A stretch of 64,000 nucleotides of DNA from Candidatus Rifleibacteriota bacterium (GCA_012520995.1 JAAYNI010000067.1:62001-126000); one strand, 5' to 3'. Shown: positions 39,147 through 48,719, counted from the stretch's first letter. The notes: generated by a model not told the origin, from the sequence alone. A program made the numbers and translations.

Positions 39147-39930
39147 AAGACTTTCAAAATTTACACTTTTCAAAATAGCTTTCCGAAGCTTCTTTTTACA
39201 GGCTTCTTGGAACTATCGCGGTCTTATGAATATGGGCTTTCTTTATGCTATTTCTCCAGGTTTAGACCTCATTTATGATGACAAAAGCATGTTGGAAGCT
39301 GCTTATGTTCGCCACAGTGAGTATTTTAATACCAATCCCTATTTCGCTTCTATGGTTATTGGCGTGATTCTTTCCCTGGAAGAAAGATATAGCAGAGGGG
39401 AGATAAGCGCCGATGTCATACATGATGCCAAAGAAGGTCTTATGACAGCGTGTGCGGCAATAGGAGACGGGCTTTTTTGGGACAGCCTTAGACCTTTTGT
39501 AGCAGCTGTTTCCTTAGCTCTTGCCAGTAAAAATATTCTTTTCACTCCATTGATTTTTCTTTTGTTATACAATATTCCTCATTTATATTTCAGATTTTCC
39601 GGCATATATTGGGGCTATACTGAAGGTACGGCAGTTATTGGCAAACTTAGGCGTTTTCAGTTTCCTAAGATCCGGAAAGTTCTCAGGTATGCTACGCTGA
39701 TAATTCTTGCATATCTCATACCTAACCATGTAAATTTGCATACGACATTTTTCTTGAATGTTCGCAGAGATTACTTTTACATATTGGAAAAAATCGTTCA
39801 GGGTTTAGGTGCAATTTCTCTTACAACTTTAGGTGTTGCAGCTTGCCGTGCATCGGTTGATGTGCTATTGATATCTTTCTTACTAATGATTTTTGCCTTG
39901 GTTCTTTACCATTGGGGCATATTAATTTAA
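39139..39930 (+). CDS. PTS mannose-family EIID
   Basis: FFLQASWNYRGLMNMGFLYAISP; GDGLFWDSLRP. Confidence 0.92.
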   Translation: MAERLSKFTLFKIAFRSFFLQASWNYRGLMNMGFLYAISPGLDLIYDDKSMLEAAYVRHSEYFNTNPYFASMVIGVILSLEERYSRGEISADVIHDAKEGLMTACAAIGDGLFWDSLRPFVAAVSLALASKNILFTPLIFLLLYNIPHLYFRFSGIYWGYTEGTAVIGKLRRFQFPKIRKVLRYATLIILAYLIPNHVNLHTTFFLNVRRDYFYILEKIVQGLGAISLTTLGVAACRASVDVLLISFLLMIFALVLYHWGILI

Positions 39931-39941
39931 GGATTGCAGTT

Positions 39942-40214
39942 ATGAAGCGAAAAGAAGTCGAAATTAAAAACAAACTTGGACTGCATGCCAGGCCTGCATC
40001 CATGGTCGTCAAACTTGCTGCTAAGTATGAGTCTGAAATCAAACTGATCAAAGACGATACAGAGGTTAACGCCAAAAGCATCTTAGGCGTGATGATGTTA
40101 GCTGCAGGGCCAGGACAGAGAATTACTATATTTGCTGACGGTCCTGATGAGGCTGAAGCTGTTTCCGCCATTGAGGAATTGATTATGAGCGGATTCGGAG
40201 AGGAAATGGCCTGA
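39942..40214 (+). CDS. ptsH: HPr phosphocarrier protein
   Basis: NKLGLHARPASMVVKLA; NAKSILGVMMLAAGPG (Ser46 site). Confidence 0.93.
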   Translation: MKRKEVEIKNKLGLHARPASMVVKLAAKYESEIKLIKDDTEVNAKSILGVMMLAAGPGQRITIFADGPDEAEAVSAIEELIMSGFGEEMA

Positions 40215-40216
40215 TA

Positions 40217-41938
40217 ATGACATCTGGGCGCTTGCAAATAGAAACAGACTTTGTTGTCGGCTCAAAGGGCTTTTGCTTGGCAAAAGCCTATGTTTTCAAA
40301 AAACGCTTGCATGTAGAGCGCAGAAACATAACGACAGCGGATGTCGACTCGGAAATAGCTAGACTTGATCTTGCTATGCAAAAAACAGCAGAAGATATAT
40401 CCAAGAGCAAAAACAAAGCTGAAAAGCGACATGGAAAAGAATATGCCGCAATATTTGATTCCCATATGTTGATGCTTGAGGATCCTAGCTTTAAGCCGAA
40501 CATGATAGCAAATCTCAAAAAAAATCTTGTTAACATTGAGACCATAGTTAATGAGGCTGTCATGAACATTCAAAAAAGATTTTTGCTTATTCCTGATCCC
40601 TATTTGCGTGAGAGAGCTATAGATATAAAAGACGTAGGCAATATCATTCTTCGCCATCTTATAGGCTTAGGCGGTCCTGCGGAAGAAATAAATAATGAAC
40701 CATATGTTCTTATAGCTGAAGAAGTCACTCCAAGCGAGCTTTTGGAATTTTCGAGCGGCAAGCTCAAAGGAGTGTGTTTGGAATCTGGCGGAGCTACTTC
40801 ACATGTTGCTATATTAGCTGATGCCTTATCAATTCCTTCTGTTTTTGGTGTGAGAAAGCTGACTGATAAAGTAAAAACGGGTGAAACCATACTTCTGAAC
40901 ACTATTCCTGAAAAGTCTGTTTTCATAATTTCTCCGACCTCCCAAGATGTAGCTGCTCACACTTCTGCTAAAAAGAAAGCGGCTTTGAAACGAAATGGAG
41001 CTCATAGAACCAAAGACGGAGAAATTATTGCGTTAGCGCTGAATGTTGCAAGAGCAGAAGAAATTCCAAATCTGGAAGAGACCGGCGTTAAAAGAATAGG
41101 ACTTTTCAGAAGTGAATTTACCTTTATGGACAGTTTGGACTGGCCTTCAGAAGAATATCAGGAATCAGTATATTCACAGATAACAAATTTTGCTTCAGAC
41201 GGTCTTACTTTCAGAACCCTTGATATAGGCTCTGACAAACCTGTCAAGTATCTTCCGATGGAAAACGAGCTGAACCCGGCTATGGGTTGGCGTTCTGTGA
41301 GATTTTCTTTAGATAGGCCCGATATTTTAAAAGCTCAACTGAAAGCTGCTATGAGAGCGGCAAATGGAAAAAAGGTTCTTATAATTTTCCCGATGGTCTC
41401 TGTTCCTTCTGAACTCGAAAAAATAGCATCAATATATGCAGAAGCTGCTCAGGAGGCGGATATAAAATCACCTCCTGAATGGGGAATAATGCTGGAAGTG
41501 CCCTCAGCCGCATATATGCTTGACTATATAAGCAAGTATACAAAAAACTTGAGTTTGGGCACTAACGATCTTTTGCAATTTTTCTATGGAATAGATCGAA
41601 CAAACGGCAAAATAAATCGCTTGGCAGCTTGTACAGATGTGCCTTTTCTGAGATTTTTGAATAATCTTGTCAAGGATGCCAAGAAGTTGGGCTTTTCTAT
41701 AAGCGTTTGCGGAGAAATGGCTTCAAATTCTGCAGGTTTGACAGCCTTGATAGGTATGGGTGTCAGAAATTTCAGCATTAGACCTGCTACAGTAGAGACT
41801 ATCAGCGAGCTTATATCCAAGATAGACACTAGAAAAGCGGAAAAAGCTTTAAAGCTGATAATCAGAAAAAACAGCAGTTACATGGATGCTGATTCTGCAT
41901 TGCAGCTACTGCTAAATGTAGCAAAAAACAGTGATTAG
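40217..41938 (+). CDS. ptsI: PTS Enzyme I
   Basis: GGATSHVAILADALSIPSVFG; RSEFTFMD; MLEVPSAAYMLD; SLGTNDLLQFF. Confidence 0.95.
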   Translation: MTSGRLQIETDFVVGSKGFCLAKAYVFKKRLHVERRNITTADVDSEIARLDLAMQKTAEDISKSKNKAEKRHGKEYAAIFDSHMLMLEDPSFKPNMIANLKKNLVNIETIVNEAVMNIQKRFLLIPDPYLRERAIDIKDVGNIILRHLIGLGGPAEEINNEPYVLIAEEVTPSELLEFSSGKLKGVCLESGGATSHVAILADALSIPSVFGVRKLTDKVKTGETILLNTIPEKSVFIISPTSQDVAAHTSAKKKAALKRNGAHRTKDGEIIALALNVARAEEIPNLEETGVKRIGLFRSEFTFMDSLDWPSEEYQESVYSQITNFASDGLTFRTLDIGSDKPVKYLPMENELNPAMGWRSVRFSLDRPDILKAQLKAAMRAANGKKVLIIFPMVSVPSELEKIASIYAEAAQEADIKSPPEWGIMLEVPSAAYMLDYISKYTKNLSLGTNDLLQFFYGIDRTNGKINRLAACTDVPFLRFLNNLVKDAKKLGFSISVCGEMASNSAGLTALIGMGVRNFSIRPATVETISELISKIDTRKAEKALKLIIRKNSSYMDADSALQLLLNVAKNSD

Positions 41939-41970
41939 TGGACAGTGGACTGGACACTGTCCACTAGGTT
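41936..41970. terminator. Hairpin terminator between convergent ptsI and kdsB
   Basis: TAGTGGACAGTG-gactgga-CACTGTCCACTA then ggTTTT; first arm contains the ptsI TAG stop. Confidence 0.75.
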
Positions 41971-42699
41971 TTATTGCTGTGCCAATATTTTTCTTACGCG
42001 TTCCAAGTCAGCGAAAGTATCAACTCCTATGGAGTCTTTAGCAGCATCCAAAACTCTAATTTTTATGCCGTAATAGAGAGCCCTGAGCTGTTCCAAACTT
42101 TCGGCTTGCTCAATTTCGCAAGGTTTCAGAGAAACAAGATTTAAAAGCGTGTCTCTTCTATATCCGTAAACTCCTATGTGTTTGAGAGGCGCAAAAATGC
42201 CAGGGTTGCGAGGATGGGGTATCAAGCTTCTTGAAAAGTAAATAGCGTCATTGTTTACGTCTTTTACAAGCTTAACAGCGTTTGTGTTGTTTTCATCTTC
42301 GCACATGAGCGGGAAGGAGAGGGTCGCCATCTCAATTGTTTCATCAGCAAAACACTCGCAGATGGTTTTTAGACCTTCGCCATCGACTAAGGGTTCATCG
42401 CCCTGAACGTTTACATAAACGTCAGCAATTTCCTGCTTTGCTATTTCGGCGACTCTGCAAGTTCCTGAAGGAAGAGCTGGGTCTGTCATCATTGCTTTAA
42501 AACCATGTTCTTCCACCACTTTGATAATTTTTTCAGAGTCGGTCGCTACTATAATTTCATCAAAAGCTCCGCTTTTTTGAGCGGCTCTGGCAGTCTGAAC
42601 TATCATTGGCGTGCCGTTAAGATCCGCAAGCATTTTGTCTGGCAAGCGGGTAGAGGTGAGACGGGCAGGGATTACGCATAAAACCGAATAGTTTTTCAT
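41971..42699 (-). CDS. kdsB: 3-deoxy-manno-octulosonate cytidylyltransferase
   Basis: IPARLTSTRLPDKMLADLNGTPMI; VQGDEPL. Confidence 0.94.
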   Translation of the reverse strand: MKNYSVLCVIPARLTSTRLPDKMLADLNGTPMIVQTARAAQKSGAFDEIIVATDSEKIIKVVEEHGFKAMMTDPALPSGTCRVAEIAKQEIADVYVNVQGDEPLVDGEGLKTICECFADETIEMATLSFPLMCEDENNTNAVKLVKDVNNDAIYFSRSLIPHPRNPGIFAPLKHIGVYGYRRDTLLNLVSLKPCEIEQAESLEQLRALYYGIKIRVLDAAKDSIGVDTFADLERVRKILAQQ

Positions 42700-42700
42700 T

Positions 42701-43765
42701 TCAGTTTCCTTTGTTTTTATCTTTTAATATAGCCGTGGTTGAGTGACCTTCGAGCAGGGGTATAATTACAGTTTCGCCACCATGCTTTTCGACCCAGTCA
42801 GAACCAACTACTGTTTCTTTGGTATAGTCGCCGCCTTTTATAAGAACTTTGGGAGTCAGAGTTTTTATAAGGTTTTCTGGCGTATCTTCGTTAAATTCAA
42901 TTATGTAGTCGACTGCAGTGAGAGCTTCAAGCACTGCAGCTCTGTCTTTAAAATTGTGATAAGGTCTGTTTGAGCCTTTAAGACGCTTAATCGAGTCGTC
43001 AGAGTTTAAACCCACAATCAGCAATTCACCGTATTTTCTGCATTCTTTGAGCAAATAAACATGTCCAGGGTGCAGAATATCGAAACATCCGTTAGTAAAA
43101 ACTGATTCATAACCTTTTAATGCTTCGGCGAATTCAGCAATTTTATCAGGTGAGATGATTTTGTCAGATGGAAGGGAAGGGGGGAGTTCGGATTTGCCGA
43201 AGATTTCATCTTCTATTCCTCTGCAAAGGCTGTGGATGAGGATACCGTGTATTTCTTGAATACGCGGTGTCTTGTATGAAGGAGCTCTAAGGGTGTAGTT
43301 GGCAATCTGGGAAAGTTGCGAGTCAGCGTGCCCTGTCATTGCAACTGTTACAAGGTTTTTTTCGTTTGCGGCTTTTACTGCTTCTACTACGTTAGGCGAA
43401 TTTCCGCTAGTTGAGATAGCGATTAGAACGTCATTTTCATTTCCCAAACTTTCAACCTGTCTTTTGAAAACAAGTTTGTATCCATAGTCATTTGCGATAG
43501 CCGTCATGGTTGCAGTTGGGCCTGTAAGAGCCAAACATGGAAGAGAAGGTCTGTCATATCCGAATCTTCCTACAAGCTCGCCTGCCATGTGTTCAGCGTC
43601 AGAGGCTGAACCGCCGTTGCCGCAGACTAGAATTTTATTGCCTCCCTTTAGGGCTTGTATTAAAATCTTTAAAACTTTATCGAACATTTTTGGCATTTCA
43701 CTGTCATTAGTGGTGTAAATTGTCTTTGCAAGAGCTGACAAGTCACTCAATAAATATTCCTTCAT
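42701..43765 (-). CDS. Fusion: sedoheptulose-7-phosphate isomerase (GmhA) + heptose-1-P nucleotidyltransferase (HldC/RfaE2 domain)
   Basis: N-term CGNGGSASDAEHMAGELVGRFG SIS domain; C-term FTNGCFDILHPGHVYLL and KGGDYTKETVVG. Confidence 0.9.
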   Translation of the reverse strand: MKEYLLSDLSALAKTIYTTNDSEMPKMFDKVLKILIQALKGGNKILVCGNGGSASDAEHMAGELVGRFGYDRPSLPCLALTGPTATMTAIANDYGYKLVFKRQVESLGNENDVLIAISTSGNSPNVVEAVKAANEKNLVTVAMTGHADSQLSQIANYTLRAPSYKTPRIQEIHGILIHSLCRGIEDEIFGKSELPPSLPSDKIISPDKIAEFAEALKGYESVFTNGCFDILHPGHVYLLKECRKYGELLIVGLNSDDSIKRLKGSNRPYHNFKDRAAVLEALTAVDYIIEFNEDTPENLIKTLTPKVLIKGGDYTKETVVGSDWVEKHGGETVIIPLLEGHSTTAILKDKNKGN

Positions 43766-43767
43766 TA

Positions 43768-44781
43768 TTATTGGCTCCCAGAGGACGGTTTTTTTAGACT
43801 GCGTTTATCAAAATGAGCTAATATTTCATCGGTTGTGGCGAATGCTGTTCCAACTTTACCCACAACAACTCCTGCTGCAAGATTGGATATTTCTGCAGCC
43901 TGTTCAGGAGTCGCATTGGCAGCCATTGCCAAGCTGAAAGTACTTATAACCGTGTCTCCAGCTCCAGTAACGTCGTAAACATTGATAGCTTCAGTAGGGA
44001 TGGTTATAGGAGGGGCGGATTTTCTGAAAAGACTCATTCCTTTCTCGCTTCTGGTTATAAGCAGCATATCTAAGGAATGTTGTTTTCTTAATGTGTCCCC
44101 GCCTTTGAGCAGTTCTTCTTCGCTGGAAAAACGTTCTAATCCGAGAGCTGCTGCTGCTTCGGAAGCATTAGGCGTTATAAGAGTTGCTTTTTGGTAGATT
44201 TCAAAATTTTTGACTTTTGGGTCAATGTTTATAAACTTGCCGGCTTTTCGGAATTTTTTGACTATTTCGTCTAACAGGTCTTTTGATACCATGCCTTTAG
44301 CATAGTCTGAAATAATTATGCCATCAAGCTTGTCACTCATTTTTATGAGACGTTCAAGAAAAATCTTTTGTCTTTCATAATCTATGGGTTGTATATCTTC
44401 TTTATCTATGCGGATCATTTGCTGGTTTCTTCCTAAGACTCTTATCTTAATAGAAGTCTGACGCCCTGAATCAGCTATTATGCCGTCGGTTTCTATTCCG
44501 CTTTTAGTAAGAAGTTCCAGCATTTTTCGTCCATTGCCGTCATCGCCTATAATGCCGAAAATATAAGCGTTGCCTCCCATGGCTGCAATATTGTTTGCGA
44601 CGTTTGCAGCTCCGCCCATCTTGAAGGTTTCTTCATTGACATGGACAATTGGCACTGGCGCTTCCGGAGAAATTCTTTCTACTTTTCCCCAGCAAAACAT
44701 ATCTAGCATTATATCGCCTAAAACTGCTATGTTGCAGTGCTTGAACTTGTCAATAATGCTTACTAAGTCTTTGCGCTCCAT
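43768..44781 (-). CDS. hldA: D-glycero-beta-D-manno-heptose-7-phosphate kinase (HldA / RfaE1 domain)
   Basis: VLGDIMLDMFCWGKVERISPEAPVPIV; VYDVTGAGDTVISTF. Confidence 0.92.
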   Translation of the reverse strand: MERKDLVSIIDKFKHCNIAVLGDIMLDMFCWGKVERISPEAPVPIVHVNEETFKMGGAANVANNIAAMGGNAYIFGIIGDDGNGRKMLELLTKSGIETDGIIADSGRQTSIKIRVLGRNQQMIRIDKEDIQPIDYERQKIFLERLIKMSDKLDGIIISDYAKGMVSKDLLDEIVKKFRKAGKFINIDPKVKNFEIYQKATLITPNASEAAAALGLERFSSEEELLKGGDTLRKQHSLDMLLITRSEKGMSLFRKSAPPITIPTEAINVYDVTGAGDTVISTFSLAMAANATPEQAAEISNLAAGVVVGKVGTAFATTDEILAHFDKRSLKKPSSGSQ

Positions 44782-44967
44782 AATGTGAAATCCTTCCTCT
44801 TTTCTGCTTTCGGGAAGTCTAACATTGCATTTGTAAGCTAGTCAATGTATAACTTCTATTGCCATGAAATTTAAAAGCCGGTATTCTTAAGCATGCACAA
44901 CTTTAACCGGTGTTTTAAAATAGCCGGCGAAAATAAAATCCTGTAAAACTTTAGGAGCATACCAGCC

Positions 44968-45783
44968 TTGAAGATGAGATTAAAATCAGTACGGCTTTGC
45001 GCCCTTGCAGCTCTTTGTTTGTCTTTTTCTTTGCTAGGTGCGGATACTGCCCTGGCGGCTTCAATAGTAGAGGCCAAAATAATAGGGCGAATAGAGTCTA
45101 TTTTTCGCAATCGTGTAACCATGAGCATACTCGAAAATCTGGAGCCTGAAAGACTTGCTTCAGAAAAGTCAGATGAACAAAAAGCAGATGAGACGCTCAA
45201 AGAAAAAAAACTTGAAAATGGCCTTAAAACTTCTGGAAAAAAGATAACTTCTTTGTCTGAAGAAAAAGGCATAATAAAGTTTGCAAAATTGGAAGAAGGC
45301 ACCTGGATTAGCTTTGAGCTTCCTGTTGATTATGAACAGGATCACAAAAGGCCTGTCAAATACGGTCATTTTGTAAAGGCTGAGTTGGTCGGAAGCGTTA
45401 CCACTGAATATGAGGGGGATTCTGATTCTTCTGAATTGAAAAGAAGTCCAGTTATTATTTGGACAGCTCAAACTCTTGAGCGGCTGAAAAATCAGAGGGA
45501 ATATCGACTCAAAATGGAGGCAAAAAACAAAAAACCTCCAAAAATTTGGACTCAGCTTGAAACAGTCAGAGGCAATATTCAAATCAGAAAAGACAAAGTA
45601 TATCTTAGAGAAGAAGGTTTGAGAAGGAAAGACAGAGGTTTGGAAGTTTCAGGAGAGGAATGGGTCGAGAAACTGGGCGAACTTGATGGACATAAAGTGG
45701 TTGTGAACGGTGTCACTAATCGAGCAAGCTTGGCATCTGGCACCATAGATGTGAAAAATATTATGAGAATTTATCCAAAATGA
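44968..45783 (+). CDS. Hypothetical exported protein
   Basis: Signal peptide RLCALAALCLSFSLLGADTALA; TTG start. Confidence 0.6.
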   Translation: MKMRLKSVRLCALAALCLSFSLLGADTALAASIVEAKIIGRIESIFRNRVTMSILENLEPERLASEKSDEQKADETLKEKKLENGLKTSGKKITSLSEEKGIIKFAKLEEGTWISFELPVDYEQDHKRPVKYGHFVKAELVGSVTTEYEGDSDSSELKRSPVIIWTAQTLERLKNQREYRLKMEAKNKKPPKIWTQLETVRGNIQIRKDKVYLREEGLRRKDRGLEVSGEEWVEKLGELDGHKVVVNGVTNRASLASGTIDVKNIMRIYPK

Positions 45784-46907
45784 AAAATAATTGGCAGACT
45801 TTACGTAAATATTTCAACCTTTTTTTGTTATTGGCGCTTGTTACACTTATTTATGGATGCTGTAACATGTCAACTCGTCCCAAAAATGAGACAGCTCCCT
45901 TAAAACTTGTTTGTGAGAAAATATCTTTCCCCCCTGATTTCCCAAATCCGACAGCTTTGGAATATTTTGACGGCTCACTTTGGGTTGGCACTGAACAAGG
46001 TCTTTATAGATATAAAGATGGCTCTTGGAATCAAGAAACCAAAGAAAACCGCTTCTTTGACTCCGATTATGTAGTAGCTATGGATGTTAATGCAAGAACC
46101 CTTTGGATTTCTATGGATGACGGTGCTCTCAGCTACGATGGCAATAAATATCAAAGATATTTTTCCAGCGGCAAAGCCAGAAGTTCTATTGGCGTAGAGA
46201 ACACGGCTGCTGTGGCAACAGCATACGGTTTGGTGGTAACATCTGTTGCTGGGGGCGGCACTGAGAGAGTTCATACCTCTTCCGCAGGTCTCGCCTATAA
46301 CGAAGTCAATTCGGTTTCAATGACATCTGACGGCAGCTTTCTAGCAGGGACAAAAGCTGGGGTTTCACTGGTTAAGGGTTCAAGTATCTATACATTCAAA
46401 GGCCCTGGACTTCAGCCTTCAGGTTACTCTCTAATAAAGGTTCCAGCCAGTCCTCCAAACTGTCAGCTTATGTCAAATAACATTAAATGTTCTGTTCCCT
46501 ATCTGGGTAAAAATGCTATAGGAACGACTTTGGGCTTGACTATAACAGATTTTCAAAACTATGAGAACTACTATGGCGACTATGAAGAATTTGCTATGGA
46601 GAATATGCAGCTGGTTAAAGTTCCAATGAAAGGAAACAGTCCCATACCTGGCAACTCGGTAACTGCATTGGCGACTCCTCCAAACGGAGATGTTCTCTTC
46701 GTTGGCACAAACTGTGGCTTGGGTATATTAAAAGCTGATAAAACTTGGCAAGATACAAATATTATACCTGCCTATTCACCATATGCTCCCGTAAAAGATC
46801 TGACATGTAATGATGATGCTTTATGGGTTCTTACAGGCGATGGTGAATGCTATAAAATAACTGGTATTCAAGGTTTAAATTCTCCGAAACAGAGCTCTGA
46901 TGCTTAG
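45780..46907 (+). CDS. Lipoprotein with propeller-like repeats
   Basis: Lipobox LIYGCC; SLWVGTEQGLYRYKDGSW / TLWISMDDGALSYDGN repeats. Confidence 0.6.
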   Translation: MKNNWQTLRKYFNLFLLLALVTLIYGCCNMSTRPKNETAPLKLVCEKISFPPDFPNPTALEYFDGSLWVGTEQGLYRYKDGSWNQETKENRFFDSDYVVAMDVNARTLWISMDDGALSYDGNKYQRYFSSGKARSSIGVENTAAVATAYGLVVTSVAGGGTERVHTSSAGLAYNEVNSVSMTSDGSFLAGTKAGVSLVKGSSIYTFKGPGLQPSGYSLIKVPASPPNCQLMSNNIKCSVPYLGKNAIGTTLGLTITDFQNYENYYGDYEEFAMENMQLVKVPMKGNSPIPGNSVTALATPPNGDVLFVGTNCGLGILKADKTWQDTNIIPAYSPYAPVKDLTCNDDALWVLTGDGECYKITGIQGLNSPKQSSDA

Positions 46908-46931
46908 TTTTTTCTAAGATAAGGGTATAGT

Positions 46932-47480
46932 ATGCTTGCAAAGATATTTAAAATAAAGACCTTTTTAACGCTTTTTTCATTCTTCTTCCTTCTTTCGACA
47001 GCTGCAGTGTTTGCACAACCAAAGGTAAGCATTACTGACGCTCAAATACCGAAGGAACAAGTTCATACAGGCGTGCTTGGCAGTGATAATAACAGTTCTG
47101 GTTCTCCCGTTACGGTTAAGGCTACCGCCAAAACAGCTTCTGATACTGAGGGAACAGAAGGGAAGCTTCCGCATATACCTAAAGACATACAATATCTTAT
47201 TGCAGCATTGGGGTTTGGCGGTATAGCAGGCTGGGCAGTCGGGTTTACTTGCAAAAAAATAGCTAAGGTAGTTGCGATTATTTTCGGTATAAGTTTCTTG
47301 GTTATACAGCTTCTCTCATATAAAAAATTCATTACAATCGATTGGGAAAAGGTTCAGAGCTCGGTTGACGGAGTCAAAGCGGAAAATTTCGTTAATAGTT
47401 TAATGGGGCTTTTGGTTTACAATCTTCCCTTTGTGGGAGCTTTTTTGACAGGTTTTTGGCTCGGATTCAGAAAAGGTTGA
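46932..47480 (+). CDS. Hypothetical exported/membrane protein with FUN14-like TM region
   Basis: Signal peptide; GGIAGWAVGFTCKKIAKVVAIIFGISFLVIQLLSYKKFITIDW resembles FUN14 proteins. Confidence 0.55.
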   Translation: MLAKIFKIKTFLTLFSFFFLLSTAAVFAQPKVSITDAQIPKEQVHTGVLGSDNNSSGSPVTVKATAKTASDTEGTEGKLPHIPKDIQYLIAALGFGGIAGWAVGFTCKKIAKVVAIIFGISFLVIQLLSYKKFITIDWEKVQSSVDGVKAENFVNSLMGLLVYNLPFVGAFLTGFWLGFRKG

Positions 47481-47483
47481 CAT

Positions 47484-48308
47484 ATGAATAAAAAATATCC
47501 CTTTCAGCATGAATATTTGGATTTTGCGCTGACCACTGCTTTAGCAGCTTCTGATATTATTTTGGATATTTATAATTCCGACTTCAAAAAGGAATTAAAA
47601 GACGGTAATGAACCTGTAACCGAGGCGGACAGAGCAGCTGATATGTTTATCACTGCTGCTATAAAAAGAGAGTTCCCAAATGACTCTATATTGAGCGAAG
47701 AATGCGGCTCTTATGTTCCTGACTCGCCAAATGGACGTGCATGGTTTATAGACCCTATTGATGGCACAGCTGAATTCATAAAGAAAAATGGACAATTTGC
47801 AATTCAAATGGGGCTTGCTGTAGATGGAGAAATCTCATTTGGTCTTGTTCTTAAGCCAGTTGGTTCTGTCGTTTATGTGGCTGCCACAGGACAAGGCTGT
47901 TGGACTAAGTCTTCTAAGGCTCCTTGGCAAAAGCTTGTAGCCCACAAACCTGACAAGCAAGATCTTGTTTTAGCTTCCAGTATATCCTATCCGTCTGAAA
48001 CAGGCATTGCGGTTCACAAAATTTTAAACGGCACGAAGCTTATTAAAAGAGGCGGTGTCGGTCTTAAACTTATGGCGATTGCTGGCGGTGAGGCAGACTA
48101 TTACATTAATGATTCGAATAAGACAAAAGCTTGGGACGTTGCAGCTCCAGAAATTCTTTTCAAGGAAGCAGGAGGTCTTTTAACAGAGATGTCGGGAAAG
48201 CCTTTTAGATACGACATCAATGATTATGGGCATAAAAATGGCCTTCTGGCTTCAAATGATACCGCTTTGCACAGTGAATTGCTGAAAATATTAAAATCTA
48301 ACTTCTGA
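47484..48308 (+). CDS. Inositol monophosphatase / CysQ-like phosphatase
   Basis: EPVTEADRAAD, SEECG, WFIDPIDGTAEFI, KAWDVAAPEILFKEAGG. Confidence 0.9.
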   Translation: MNKKYPFQHEYLDFALTTALAASDIILDIYNSDFKKELKDGNEPVTEADRAADMFITAAIKREFPNDSILSEECGSYVPDSPNGRAWFIDPIDGTAEFIKKNGQFAIQMGLAVDGEISFGLVLKPVGSVVYVAATGQGCWTKSSKAPWQKLVAHKPDKQDLVLASSISYPSETGIAVHKILNGTKLIKRGGVGLKLMAIAGGEADYYINDSNKTKAWDVAAPEILFKEAGGLLTEMSGKPFRYDINDYGHKNGLLASNDTALHSELLKILKSNF

Positions 48309-48420
48309 TTCTTGTTTAGCCGAATATTAAATCATAATAAAAAAAACGTTTGATTTATATTGGTTCAGTTTTTATAATACAACGCTCAGACTAAGAACAA
48401 ATTTTTAGGAGACAATTCAA

Positions 48421-48636
48421 ATGACAGCAGCTTTAAACGCAATGACAGAAACTTCTCAAGCTATGGCAAATCCTACCTTGGAAGAACTTTCCGAGCTTTA
48501 TTCGGCACAACATAGAGAGTGCTGGCTTTGCGAAAAAATAGCGAGCAAGATTTCTGCCGGAAAAGAACTCTCCGAAGATGACACTTGGCATTTTTCTTCT
48601 TGCATACTCAGCTGGGAGCATCTGAATAACATCTAG
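48421..48636 (+). CDS. Hypothetical 71-aa protein
   Basis: ORF with upstream aggag; CWLCEK motif; ends ATC TAG inside repeat copy B. Confidence 0.5.
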   Translation: MTAALNAMTETSQAMANPTLEELSELYSAQHRECWLCEKIASKISAGKELSEDDTWHFSSCILSWEHLNNI

Positions 48637-48719
48637 TGCTGTGTTGCAAAAACTTTTCTGTTCAATGACAAGCAAGTCAACAAACTATTCATGGTTATTT
48701 GATGCAACAATCGCACTAG
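48633..48719 (-). repeat. MITE-like element family 1, copy B
   Basis: Reverse complement CTAGTGCGATTGTTGCATCAAATAAcCATG-AATAGT...CAcAGCACTAG matches copy A. Confidence 0.85.

Noticed and set aside
34935-41938. Phage or integrative element explanation for the PTS/ABC locus
   Set aside because: No integrase, transposase or tRNA boundary around it; flanks are core genes.
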